Numbered from the stretch's first letter, positions 37,101 to 45,118 are shown. The stretch: 64,000 nt of DNA from Pararge aegeria (GCF_905163445.1 NC_053183.1:3162001-3226000); one strand, 5' to 3'. The notes: generated by a model from the letters alone, not told the origin. Numbers and translations are program-made.

Positions 37101-40100
37101 AGAGGAAGAGAAGCTACAGTTGGAACAGACGCAGACTACTCTGATGGCTGAGCTGGAGGGATACAAATTCGCATCTGTTAGGGATAAGGACGAGTAAATA
37201 ACTAGTTCTTTTTTTTTTATTCCACCGCAAGTTAGCCCCTGACTGCAATCTCATATGACAAGTTATGCAGTTTAAACTGGTAGCGGACTAACCTGTTAAA
37301 GTTATGACAGCTACTACCCTCCTACCCACTAAGCTCCTACCCAATGCGCTATCACCGTTTTTATGCATACCAATACATATTTTTATATACACCATAATGT
37401 GATATATATAAATAAACTACGACAATACACACATTGCCATCTAGCCCCAAAGTAAGCGTAGCTTGTGTTATGGGTACTCAGTCGTCTGACTGATGAATAT
37501 TTTTATGAAAAACATAAATAAATAATTATAATATACAGATAAACAACCTGGTACTGAAAAACGTTTATGCTCATCACACAAACATTCTCCAGTTGTGGGA
37601 ACCAAACACACAGCCTTAGACTCCGAAATCAGCCCGATACGACAATGGGCTGCCAAATTAAATTCAAACCATAAGGTAACCATTATGGTTATGGTTAAAG
37701 TATAGTTTATATACCGTATCGTACCGAAACGCTTAATCATTTAGCAGCACGCCTTGTTGGTAGGGTAGGGAACCAGCCATGGCCGAAGTATCTTATCAGA
37801 CCACACGAAATTCATAAATTATAATCCGAATTGCCCTAGCTGAGAAACCAACCTAGGATCTCCCGCATATAAGACCACAGAGCTTAACACTGTGCCAGGA
37901 AAGTCGTCAAAAAGTTTACTGAATGATCAGGTGACGAGTACCAGTGTATTTTGAGACAATAATTACACAGATATATTCATCCCCGGTTCACACCAACAAG
38001 GTGAATTTAAATAAAAAATAGTAAGAAAACTTTCACTTATCTTTCACGCATGTAAACGTAAAACTTAGGGTTATTCAAAATGTGTTTGTGTATGCTGTGT
38101 TATTTTTTCAGGGGTCAAGACGAAATACAGGAGTTGAAAGCAAAAATAAAGGAAGAAGAAGAAAAGTATAAGGAATTATTGAAGGAGTTCGAGAACCTGG
38201 AGACATTCCTCTTGGAGATCAAGAGATTGGTGTACGACTTGTGCAAAATGTTGGATGTAAGTATCTCACTAAAGGAAGGAAGGAAGGAAGTGGTGCTAAA
38301 TGTATTACTTAATCGCTTAGCGGCACGTCTTTGTCGGTAGGGTGGTAACTAGCCAGAAGCCGGCAGAAGTCTACAAACAGACAAGACCAGAGTTTTCAGA
38401 AATTATAAAATCCCAAATTTCCCTTACCGAGATTCGAACCTGGGACCTCTTACTTAGGAGGTCGTCAAAACACTATTGAGAACTCTTATGCGAGCAGGTT
38501 TTCTCAGGATGTTTTCCTTCACCGTTGAAGCAAGTGATATTTTAATCGCTTAGATACAGCAATACCTAACTATGGTTTGAGTCCAAGGCTGCGGGTTAGA
38601 CTCCCACAGCTGGAGAATGTGTGATGAACATGAATGTAGTTCAGTGTCTGGGTGTTTATCTGTATATCCTACTTTCCTACTTATTTCCTGCTTATATTAT
38701 AAATGTGAAAGTGTGGACGTTTTTTACTCAATCACGCAAAATCGGCTGATCGGATTTGGATGAAATTTGGCATGCATGTAGCCTTTGACATGTAAAAGAA
38801 CAAAGGCTACCTGTCATCCCGATTCCTTAAGTAGTTCTCGAGGGGAAATTGAAAATTGTTTACGAGCTAAGCCACGGGTTAGAAATTTGGTACCCATGTC
38901 ACCTATGCTATGGAAAAGAACAAGTACTTTCTATACCGATCTCTCAAATAGTTTCCGTGGTAAGATTAAAAATTGCAAACGAGCGAAGTTTAAGACCCAA
39001 GTCGACGCAAAAGAAGTCGCGGGCCGAAGCTAGTATATAGAAATTTCATCAGTCATCTTAGTGCACATAACACAAGCTACACTTACTTTGGGGCTAGATG
39101 GTGATGTGTGTATTTTTTTTGAAGTTATACTTCTTTTGGTGCGTTAGGGAAAAATGATGAGTGTAAATTTATACGATGCGCGCGCACACCGTCACATAAA
39201 ACCGACACCATGAAGTTAGCTATAGTCAACATTTTAGTTTTTCAAAAAAAGCTTTGACAATGTACACTTTCAATTGTCAAAGTCTGCAGGCTCATTCCGG
39301 TGATTAAATTGAAAAAAAATCGCGAATTTGAGTGAAAATTGGTTGTCCGATAATGAGACAACTAGATAATGCGTTATAATAAAACTTTCACTGTATAAAA
39401 ACCTTTTTTCTATTGGCGAAAGATGAAATTTTTGAAAAGATTTTTATATTGTAACGCCAAAGAAGTATAACTTCCAACGCGTGTACATTACCTACACACT
39501 ACACACACGTTTTTTTAAATTATCTATCAAATTCCACAGGTTGTAGGAGAACCAGCGATGCCAGAATGGACGGCTGAAGCTCGGGACATTGGTGAAACCG
39601 TCTCGGTCCTAGCAGCGCGATACAGTAATGCCAGAAACCGCTGCATAGAACTAGCTCCCAAACAGAAGGATTACGCTGTCGTCGCTTCCAATGTAATTAA
39701 CACTAACAACTAAAATAAAACGATGATACGTTTTATTTCCTATATTATCAAAATTAAGCTTAATTTGCTATACTCCTTGAAAAGCAGGATGCTCCGGTTT
39801 CGGAGCGAAACGTGCGTAGAGGGTGTATTGCCGAGGATATGTGTGGTGTGGAGTATAAGGATTGAAGAAATTATAAATTACACCACACAGATTCTCCTGC
39901 TTTTCGCGGAGTATAGCAAATTAAGCTTAATTTTGATAATATATCATGGATTTCCGCAAAGTAACGCCTGCTTCTATACAATATACAATATTTCCTATAT
40001 TGTTAAGCTAGGTAAAGTAAATACATGTTGGTAAGTAAATACATGGCGCAAAGTTGAGCGCTGTGAATTTAACTACGAGGTCTCGGGTTCGATTCCCGGC

Positions 40101-43100
40101 AATTTGGGAATTTTTTAATATCTGAATTTTCTCTGGTCTGGTCTAGTGGGAGGCTGTGGCCGTAGCTCGTTACCACCCCACCGACAAAGACGTGCCGCTA
40201 AGCGATTTAGTGTTCCGGTGCGATGTCGCGTTTGAGTTTCAAGGCTAAAGTGAATAGGCTTTTTCTAGGCAAGCGTGCTCCAACCTAGACCTCATCATTG
40301 CTTTCTAACGGGCATGATTGTCGTCAAACGCTGGCCTATCATTAATAAAAAAAAAAAAAAATATTGTCTAACATGTTAGCCCGCTACCATCTTCGACTGC
40401 ATCATCACTTAACACCAGGTGTGATAAACAAATAAATTTTAAAGGCATCTACCTACTTTAATAGATAAGAGACCTGTTGTTTTTTTTTATTTTTTTTTTA
40501 TTATTATAATTGACGGACAAAGCAGATCCATCTGATGGTAATTGATAAACCGTCGCCTATAAACAGAGCAATACTTCAATGTGAAACAGAATTACGAAAT
40601 AATATTGAAGGATGCACAAGTATTATATATCATAAGAAATCACTCTGTAAAAGTATTAAATAAAAAGAAGCATATTTATTTTTCCATAAAAACTAATTCA
40701 AAACATTCCAAATGTTTACTTATGACAACCCTATTGAAGATAAAAGACCGACACGCGCATAGTAGCTACGCTACGCGACGCGTACTTAATAAAGGAGACA
40801 GACAGGGGCAGGAGTCACATGATTTTAATTTTGCATGTGATGTTGGGGCTCTATCTGATTTCTCTCAGTAAAACTATGGTAGTGGTTTACTCAAACACTT
40901 TTAGATTTTCGGTTTTATACATAAGTCTCAGAGACAGTACATAATATACCTCTAAAGCCTCCGAAGTATTATTTCGGATTTCATTTACACGTTAACGTTT
41001 TTAACTTCGACGTTTGACGGCCTTCTGGCGGGATGGGCAGCGACCCTGCTTTCTGAGGCCGTGGTTTCGATTCCCACAATTGGAAAATGCCCGGAGGAAG
41101 ATCTTCCTATTGTTACGGTCGAGTGTGTCACCATAGCTCCCGTACACATATAAATAAATATAAAACACTTATAGATCGACAAGTTTTTACTGAGAAAAAT
41201 TTAAACGGATTCGGTAGTGTAGTATGGTAATAGTGATTCTTTTGTGTGGTGGCCTACTCCCTTTCGAAGAAGTCCAGTAGAGCGCTATTTTACGAACTAA
41301 CTATACCGAAACAGTAATATCCCTATCCCTATCCCTACTTCCCTACTAATATTTTAAATGTCAATGTAAGTTTGTTTGTTACGCTTTCACGCAAAAACTA
41401 CTTAACCGATCCTCATGAAACTTTGTACACAAATTCTTGGAAGTGTTAGAAGTAATATAAAATACTTTTTATCCCGAAATTACCCTCGGTTCCTTCGGGA
41501 GAGGGGATGAAAGTGTTTCACGAACTTACACCGTAACTCCTACAAATTATAACCGATTTAAATAATTATTTTTGTACTATAGAGGTTATAATATGTTTTT
41601 AATTTTGCCCAAACTTTGTGTAGATCTGATGAATGTTGTTGAAGATAAGGAAAGAACTCCTCAGCGGGCAGCAGCAAACCCCTCATTTAAGGCTAAGCTA
41701 TACTGAATACTTTAATTTTTTTAGAACAAAAACTAAATTGAATGCCACATCAAAAAACAAAATCAAACGCAGACGAAGTCGCGGGCACCAGCTAATAAGT
41801 CTATAATTACTATGTTTGCTAAAAGTTACTTAGGTACTTACGATAAATTTACAGAAAATCCCTTCTCTTCGGAAAATATCAATCCTAAAAAAATTCTCTA
41901 TTCTCGTTCCAGACAACAAGTGGAGCGCCCTCTGTGACCGGAGTGAGTGCTCGAAGCCCGAGCACAACGAAAGAATCAGAGAAGGCCCTGCCAACTTACA
42001 AAGAACTCGTTACCAAAGAACCTGTAAAGGCTCCACGTAAGTACACAGTTTTCTGGTCTGGTTGGAGGCTTTGGCCTAGGCTAGTTACCACCCTACAGAC
42101 ATAAACGTGCCGCTAAGCGATTTAGTGTTCCGCTGCGATGTCGCGTAGAAACCGATTAATGGTTAACCAAACTCCCTAGCAGGTTAGCTTGCTACTATCT
42201 TAGATTGCATCAGCACCACCAGGTGAGATTTCAGTTAAGGGCTAACTTGTAATAGGATAAAAAAACGTACGTTTACTTATTCGACCGCATGAAAGTTAAA
42301 TACGATTTCCAAGGAATCGAAATTGCGCCATCTATTTACAATATCGGGAAACAGTATTGTAAATAGATGGCGTAATTTCCAGCCCTATACATATGCCAGC
42401 CCCGAAGAAGAATCGACTCAAATTACAGCAGAATAAATGCCTGTGCCTTATCGTAGGAGCTCAGAGGTACGTCCACAACGACGTTCTCGGACACCTAAAC
42501 AAAGTCCAGGTAGCAGTCTTCCTGTGAAGAAAAGTCCGGGCAAGGAGTACGAGGGGATTACGCCAGTACCCCTCGATTGGTCTAGGCAAATACAGAAGAC
42601 CCGAACATATCTTTCGATTCCGTATAAATCGTAGTTAACTGTCGATCGAATAGGTAGAAAATCTCACCCAAGGCACCAAGATACGAAGAATTTTAGTACT
42701 TACCTACTTGGTTATCTACCTACGAGTACAGTTTTTATGACATAGCTCGTCTGGGGAAGTAATTTCGCCATTTTTATTTCTGCCGCTTGGATGTACCGGT
42801 AGCGTGTACTTCTACAAACATATACAACATATAACAGAATTACAAAATAATATTGAATGATGCATAAGTACATTTCATTAGGAATCACCCTGTAAAAATA
42901 TTGAATCAAATGCTTATTTATTTTTCCATACAAGCGAATTCAAAATATTCTAAGTAATTATTAATGACAACCAGTGGCGTGCATAGAGGGTATGCACAGG
43001 GTACGCAGATGATATAAAATGAAGAAAATCTCCAATACGAGTTATAAATACTTACGAGTGGGCTTTTTATAGCTCTTACAATGCCTATCCTTAAGTTTTT

Positions 43101-43469
43101 AATGACAACCCTATTGAAGATAAAAGACCGACACGCGCATAGGACCTACGCTAAGCGACGAGTACCTAATAAAGTGACAGGAGTCAAATGATTTTAATTT
43201 GGTATGTCGTGTTAGGGCTGAATATGATTTCTTTCAGTTAAAACTTTGCGGTTTCACAGATAAATCTCAGTGACAGTACATAAATGTACCTCTAAAGCAT
43301 GTGAAGTATTAATTCGGTTTTCATTTACACGTTGTATATTATGTCCATTGCAGCTTCTGACGAGGAAGAAGACATCCCATCCCGATGTTATCTGAAGCGT
43401 CAAGCTCAACTGATCGTCGACACCAAGTGCAGGAGAAAAGGTTTCCGTACTCCATACCCCAGGAAGTGA
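31063..43469 (+). CDS. CCDC151: CCDC151/ODAD3-like outer dynein arm docking complex subunit, 12 exons, complete
   Basis: The joined coding sequence is 31063-31168, 32398-32597, 33540-33719, 34418-34506, 35234-35330, 35515-35695, 36177-36290, 37016-37193, 38112-38256, 39540-39692, 41913-42036 and 43354-43469. It gives 560 residues, close to the roughly 600 of vertebrate CCDC151. Every junction is GT-AG and every phase agrees. The protein is nearly all charged coiled coil. The N-terminal KKKIQLSEGQRKSHYEE, the mid-protein GVTDPEEVFDRF and the C-terminal YLKRQAQLIVDTKCRRKGF are the stretches I recognise from the family. Known family role: the protein is part of the complex that docks outer dynein arms onto axonemal doublet microtubules, so in an insect it would act in sperm flagella and chordotonal cilia. 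The start ATG at 31063 has an A-rich context (AAAAATGG). A poly(A) signal lies at 43914. Introns are loaded with SINEs and Helitrons. The RSPH14-like gene follows on the same strand. Confidence 0.85.
31537..31945 (-). mobile_element. Helitron-type element in CCDC151 intron 1
   Basis: A|CTAGCTGTGCCCTGCGGTTT at left, TTTTTCGGGATAAAAAGTAT inside, CAACAGACATACAGACAAAC near the right end. Confidence 0.55.
32058..32150. repeat. Nested inverted repeat in CCDC151 intron 1
   Basis: AAACACACCTAT pairs with ATAGGTGTGTGTTT, enclosing ACCTATTTGGAGAGGCTCTC / CCAGATAGGT. Foldback structure of about 80 nt, 250 bp upstream of exon 2. Confidence 0.5.
32398..32597 (+). CDS. CCDC151: CCDC151-like exon 2
   Basis: Acceptor TTTAAG|AGGG has a weak pyrimidine tract; it was chosen because only this AG restores frame with exon 1 (an in-frame TAA lies just upstream). 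Encodes residues 36-102, coiled coil, ending GNKSADQ. Donor CAG|GTATGT, phase 0. Confidence 0.82.
32672..32830 (+). repeat. Repeat family F in CCDC151 intron 2
   Basis: GCGTTACTTTGCG, AAGCTTAATTTGCTATACTC, GTGTAATTTATAATTTCTTC and CTTATACTCCACACC all recur (inverted) at 39740-39990. Confidence 0.55.
33410..33510 (-). mobile_element. SINE family C head fragment
   Basis: CAGACTAGAGAAAATTCACA, GCTAGAATCCAGGTCCTCCC and AAAGACCACAC resemble the reversed family C head at 38317-38470. It ends about 30 bp before exon 3. Confidence 0.4.
33540..33719 (+). CDS. CCDC151: CCDC151-like exon 3
   Basis: Acceptor TATTACAG|TTAATACAC, donor AAG|GTTTGT; 60 codons, phase 0 at both ends. Lys/Glu-rich coiled coil (for example LKYEKGSKKKKLRELETEYE). 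Confidence 0.85.
33900..34080 (+). mobile_element. LINE 3' end in CCDC151 intron 3
   Basis: GCTCTTCTTAGACCAGGGCA, GGAACCCTCGTCGCTTTAG, then ATGAATAAAAAAAATTTTAA. A diverged relative of 15525 and 55845. Confidence 0.6.
34418..34506 (+). CDS. CCDC151: CCDC151-like exon 4
   Basis: Acceptor ATTTTCAG|AATGTATC, donor ATCAG|GTAACT. Encodes NVSHLENEIHKVLIQWTEAE and on to YFSI. Leaves in phase 2; the codon AG+G gives Arg. Confidence 0.85.
34551..35187 (+). mobile_element. Helitron-type element in CCDC151 intron 4, long subfamily
   Basis: TCTATACTTATAATAAAACT at left and GCAGACGAAGTTGCGCGGGT CAGCTAG|T at right, 637 bp. Same subfamily as 46490-47163. Ends 46 bp before exon 5. Confidence 0.6.
35234..35330 (+). 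CDS. CCDC151: CCDC151-like exon 5
   Basis: Acceptor TATCTTCAG|GCAAG, donor GAG|GTAAAT. Encodes QALIEDSVKFESSLCRIEEL followed by a Lys/Glu coiled coil; phase 0 at the end. Confidence 0.85.
35515..35695 (+). CDS. CCDC151: CCDC151-like exon 6
   Basis: Acceptor TGCCTCAG|GTAGTACG, donor CCACCAG|GTGAAT. Ala/Arg/Glu-rich helix (AERAYFAQRFDERKRELEKL) ending IFPPP; leaves in phase 1. Confidence 0.85.
35745..35822 (-). mobile_element. SINE family C fragment
   Basis: TTACCGGAACGCCG..GGTATTAACCAGCCACAGCC matches family C in reverse. Confidence 0.4.
35868..36112 (-). mobile_element. SINE family A in CCDC151 intron 6
   Basis: GGACAATACACATACGCC at left; GGGAATCGAATCCACGGCC B-box and GCGCCGATGGGC head at right, 65 bp before exon 7. 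Confidence 0.75.
36177..36290 (+). CDS. CCDC151: CCDC151-like exon 7
   Basis: Acceptor CTTCTTGCAG|TCAGAG, donor ACCG|GTAAAC. Encodes VRAVRQESARSTEGETVAED and on to IFQRLMKLT; phase 1 in and out. Confidence 0.85.
36400..36650 (-). repeat. Repeat family E, copy 3
   Basis: Reverse of 22050-22275: AATAAAAACCACTC, AGTAATTATTTTCCCTC, GACTGTTTTTGGACACAATG, CAATAATGGCTAAATGAGGAT. Confidence 0.6.
36805..36996 (+). mobile_element. SINE family B 3' part, just before exon 8
   Basis: AGTGAAGAAACCTGCATGCC, CAGAGTTCTTCATAATATTA, GGGTTGATATGATGATAATA. The GATGATAATACAG of its tail lies within 20 bp of the exon 8 acceptor, so the SINE supplies part of the splice-site surroundings. Confidence 0.65.
37016..37193 (+). 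CDS. CCDC151: CCDC151-like exon 8
   Basis: Acceptor ATTTCCAG|GAGTAACAG, donor GACGA|GTAAAT. Starts GVTDPEEVFDRFRSQ, a family landmark, and continues as coiled coil to VRDKDE. Leaves in phase 2. Confidence 0.87.
37203..37345 (-). mobile_element. SINE family C 3' part
   Basis: Reverse: GCAAGTTAGCCCCTGACTGC, TGGTAGCGGACTAACCTGTTA. Begins 10 bp after exon 8. Confidence 0.55.
37404..37657 (-). mobile_element. SINE family A in CCDC151 intron 8
   Basis: AAATAAACTACGACAATACAC, AAGCGTAGCTTGTGTTATGG, and a decayed head. Confidence 0.7.
37738..37905 (-). mobile_element. SINE family C head part
   Basis: CATTTAGCAGCACGCCTTGT, GGAACCAGCCATGGCCGAAG, CTAGGATCTCCCGCATATAAG. Confidence 0.55.
38112..38256 (+). 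CDS. CCDC151: CCDC151-like exon 9
   Basis: Acceptor TTTTTTCAG|GGGTCAAG, donor TTGGAT|GTAAGT. Lys/Glu coiled coil followed by LEIKRLVYDLCKMLD; phase 0 at the end. Confidence 0.85.
38317..38470 (-). mobile_element. SINE family C head part
   Basis: CGCTTAGCGGCACGTCTTTG, CAAGACCAGAG, GAGATTCGAACCTGGGACCTC (reverse B-box). Confidence 0.6.
38486..38556 (-). mobile_element. SINE family B fragment
   Basis: GCAGGTTTTCTCAGGATGTT, then TTCACCGTTGAAGCAAGTGA. Confidence 0.6.
38575..39115 (+). mobile_element. SINE family A split by a Helitron-type element
   Basis: Left part GTTTGAGTCCAAGGCTGCGG to 38666, right part TTTCATCAGTCATCTTAG to GATGGTGATGTGTGTATTT (39115). Second independent case of this nesting in the window. 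Confidence 0.7.
38667..39033 (+). mobile_element. Helitron-type element nested in SINE A
   Basis: 367 bp, A|TCCTACTTTCC ... GCGGGCCGAAG CTAG|T, no target duplication. Same subfamily as 20850-21188. Confidence 0.7.
39121..39474. mobile_element. Small DNA-transposon-like element with terminal inverted repeats
   Basis: Left end GAAGTTATACTTCTTTTGGT GCGTTA, right end TAACGCCAAAGAAGTATAAC TTC, 23-26-bp inverted repeats around 354 bp without a frame. Ends 65 bp before exon 10. No clear target duplication. Confidence 0.65.
39540..39692 (+). CDS. CCDC151: CCDC151-like exon 10
   Basis: Acceptor ATTCCACAG|GTTGTAGG, donor TCCAAT|GTAATT; 51 codons, phase 0. Encodes VVGEPAMPEWTAEARDIGET and on to APKQKDYAVVASN, less coiled than upstream. 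Confidence 0.84.
39741..39990. repeat. Foldback repeat family F
   Basis: TATTATCAAAATTAAGCTTA ATTTGCTATACTCC at left pairs with the complementary GGAGTATAGCAAATTAAGCT at right, with arms of about 48 bp. The middle holds CTCCGGTTTCGGAGCGAAAC. Related to 32672-32830. Confidence 0.6.
40046..40440 (+). mobile_element. SINE family C, longest copy
   Basis: Head with B-box GGGTTCGATTCCCGGC, then GGTCTGGTCTAGTGGGAGGC, CGACAAAGACGTGCCGCTAA, a poly-A at 40349-40363 inside, and TTAGCCCGCTACCATCTTCG. Defines the family as tRNA-derived. Confidence 0.65.
40470..40580 (+). repeat. Repeat family D, left part
   Basis: ATAATTGACGGACAAAGCAG, TGGTAATTGATAAACCGTCG, CTATAAACAGAGCAATACTTC. Confidence 0.55.
40585..40993 (+). 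repeat. Intronic duplication, copy 1 (empty site)
   Basis: From ACAGAATTACGAAATAATAT to TTCATTTACACGTT, clearly homologous to 42833-43333 in the next intron. TTATGACAACCCTATTG here is uninterrupted. Confidence 0.75.
41016..41090 (+). mobile_element. SINE family A head only
   Basis: GACGGCCTTCTGGCGGGATG, CAGCGACCCTGCTTTCTGAG, GGTTTCGATTCCCACAATTG, then unrelated DNA. Confidence 0.6.
41320..41795 (+). mobile_element. Helitron-type element, ~466-bp family, ending CTAA
   Basis: A|TCCCTATCCCTATCCC ... GCGGGCACCAG CTAA|T, 476 bp. CTAA still fits the CTRR rule. Ends 117 bp before exon 11. Confidence 0.65.
41913..42036 (+). CDS. CCDC151: CCDC151-like exon 11
   Basis: Acceptor CTCGTTCCAG|ACAACAAG, donor CTCCAC|GTAAGT. 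Ser/Thr/Pro-rich linker (SARSPSTTKESEKALPTYKE). Leaves in phase 1. Confidence 0.82.
42052..42260 (+). mobile_element. SINE family C
   Basis: GTCTGGTTGGAGGCTTTGGC, GACATAAACGTGCCGCTAAG, GATGTCGCGTAGAAACCGAT, TTAGCTTGCTACTATCTTAG. Begins about 15 bp after exon 11. Confidence 0.6.
42319..42379. repeat. 25-bp inverted repeat, 11-nt loop
   Basis: Arms 42319-42343 and 42355-42379 with CGCCATCTATTTACAATA / TATTGTAAATAGATGGCG, one G-T pair. In intron 11 of the CCDC151-like gene. Confidence 0.8.
42468..42511 (+). CDS. Possible cassette or alternative terminal exon of the CCDC151-like gene
   Basis: An open frame runs from 42437 to a stop at 42634 and encodes a basic, Pro/Ser-rich peptide (RPQRRSRTPKQSPGSSLPVK). 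An acceptor (GCTCAG|AGGTACG) at 42468 would enter in phase 1, matching exon 11. A donor (AGTCCAG|GTAGCA) after 42511 leaves in phase 1, matching exon 12. Read through, it would end at the 42632-42634 stop as an alternative C-terminus. The splice sites are mediocre, so this may be chance. RNA reads would decide. Confidence 0.25.
42730..42800 (-). repeat. Repeat family D fragment
   Basis: GACATAGCTCGTCTGGGGAA, TTTCTGCCGCTTGG match the reversed end of the family (compare 59885). Confidence 0.45.
42833..43333 (+). repeat. Intronic duplication, copy 2 (filled site)
   Basis: Homologous to 40585-40993 but carrying a 126-bp insert at 42973-43098. Ends 20 bp before exon 12. Confidence 0.75.
42973..43098. 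mobile_element. 126-bp insert with 12-bp target duplication
   Basis: Flanked by TTAATGACAACC at 42961-42972 and 43099-43110; begins AGTGGCGTGCATAGAGGG. The paralogous empty site at 40719-40730 confirms the boundaries. Class unknown. Confidence 0.75.
43354..43469 (+). CDS. CCDC151: CCDC151-like exon 12, C-terminus and stop
   Basis: Acceptor CATTGCAG|CTTCTGAC. Encodes an acidic stretch (SDEEEDIPSR), then YLKRQAQLIVDTKCRRKGF and PYPRK before TGA. The QAQLIVDTK..RKGF ending is the clearest family signature in this gene. Confidence 0.87.
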
Positions 43470-43721
43470 AGTGAAGATGTCGTCTGCAGATCATACTTGC
43501 TCGTATATTGTTAAGTTAGAGCTATGGGTATCCCAATTTTAACGGAGCATGCTTCGGAAATATGATCAAGTTTCTGAATTGTTGAGCAATGATTTTTGAC
43601 CAACTGACCATTCCGTAACCATCCGTTAAGTTAAGCGACGTTAACAAAAGTTTTATTAAAAACAAACAGTGACGTTCATCCATGCACAAAAGTTGTGCCT
43701 AAGTGTCTGCCTAAAGCTCTG

Positions 43722-43778
43722 TAACTTCTCATTTTGAGAGGAGACCCGTGCCTTGTAGGCCGGTAATGGGTTGATTAA
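43722..43778 (+). mobile_element. SINE family B tail fragment
   Basis: CTTCTCATTTTGAGAGGAGA, CCCGTGCCTTGTAGGCCGGT, AATGGGTTGATT. In the 3' UTR of the CCDC151-like gene. Confidence 0.6.
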
Positions 43779-43913
43779 ACCGATTAAACAGAAAACGACT
43801 GACAGTAGGTAACTGAAGTATTACAATTAATTGAAACTATGAAAGCTATTTTAGTTCAATTGAACCGACTTCCAGAAACTTGGTATGGTTACGTTTAACG
43901 ATTTAAGCCTACA

Positions 43914-43919
43914 AATAAA
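43914..43919 (+). promoter_or_regulatory. Poly(A) signal AATAAA, CCDC151-like gene
   Basis: AATAAA 445 bp after the stop codon, the first canonical signal downstream, followed by a T-rich stretch. A SINE fragment (43722-43778) would lie inside the 3' UTR. Confidence 0.5.
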
Positions 43920-44002
43920 GATTTTTGATCGAAACAAAGTATTTCATTAGCTGATTAACCTAAACCAATAATAAATACGATGCATCTTACAGCTTAGCAT
44001 TA

Positions 44003-44443
44003 TCGTCCCTACTATTATTATAAAGGTCAATGTAAGTTTGTTTGTTACGCTTTCACGCAAAAACTACTAAACGGATCCTCATGAAACTTTGTACAAAATA
44101 TTCTTGGAAGTGGTAGAAGTAATATAGGATACTTTTTATCCCGACATTAAGCTCGGTTCCTTTGGGAGAAAGGATGAAAGTGTTTGAAGATTTTACACTA
44201 TAACTCCGATAAATTATAACCGATTTAAATAATTATTTTTGTACTATAGAGGTTATACTATGTTTTTATTTTGGCCAAACTGTGGTTGGAGATAGAGAAC
44301 AGAACTCCTCAGCGGACAGCAGCAAACCCCACATTTAAGGCTTAGCGATACCGAATACTTTAATTTTCTTTAGAACAACAACTAAATTTAATGCCACATC
44401 AAAAACAAAATCAGACGCAGACAAAGTCGCGGGCAACAGCTAG
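44003..44443 (+). mobile_element. Helitron-type element, ~466-bp family
   Basis: TCGTCCCTACTATTATTATA at left, GGGCAACAG CTAG|T at right. Lies between the two ciliary genes, 265 bp before the putative exon at 44708. Confidence 0.65.
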
Positions 44444-44707
44444 TAACATTATAAAAATAGTTCTACAATCCAATTTTTTTATCAAACAAGGTTTAATTAA
44501 TGGTGTTCAATAAGGCAGATGGAAAAGTTGTTATTCTCATATAAAGATTATTGACTCCTTGCTTGAATGACATTGATGTCAAAGATTGACAATCAATCAA
44601 AAGCAAAGTTAATGGATTTATATGAAATTTACATAATATACAAAAATATAATAGGATAATTTATTTTTAGATGGTTTTATTGTAGGATACTCAATTTGTA
44701 CTTAATC

Positions 44708-44822
44708 ATGTTTTGCCCTCACAAGAATTCATATCTGCAGCTAGTATGCGCGGTGAACCCGCGGGTCATAAACAAAGCAGTTGATAGAGCGATGGAGAAG
44801 AAACATTTTGATCCGCGCACAG
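44708..44822 (+). CDS. Likely first coding exon upstream of the RSPH14-like gene (or of a separate small gene)
   Basis: ATG at 44708 opens 38 codons: MFCPHKNSYLQLVCAVNPRV, then INKAVDRAMEKKHFDPRT, ending in phase 1 at a donor (CACAG|GTGTGT). The composition looks coding. The phase fits the next recognised exon at 47394, so both could form one protein. However, RSPH14 homologues as I recall them start near the MQPSLYAP part of that next exon, so this exon may instead belong to an alternative first exon or another small gene. A different reading is an internal exon starting at 44742 after CTGCAG. Confidence 0.4.
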
Positions 44823-45118
44823 GTGTGTACACTGTTGGTATAATTGTAAACAATTGTAACAATTTAAGTTGTTAATTATTGTTTCCCTACAAAAATATTT
44901 TCTTTATTTGACAATGTAGTCGATGTAACACTAAGACAAACTATAAAAAAAAAAATTAACATACTAATATACCGGTATTATTAAATTGGTGAGGGAACCT
45001 ACCTAACCTTGGTAACTAACTTTCAGCTTTGCTCGAGACCTCCAAATCTTGATAGCTCAAAGCTTTGCTTTAATTTAATTTTTACACCACTCGTTCGACA
45101 ATGCCTTATTACATAGCC

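Noticed and set aside
40080..40110. tRNA-like GGGTTCGATTCCCGGC
   Set aside because: It is the B-box of SINE family C; no complete cloverleaf is present. The same applies to the family A and B heads.
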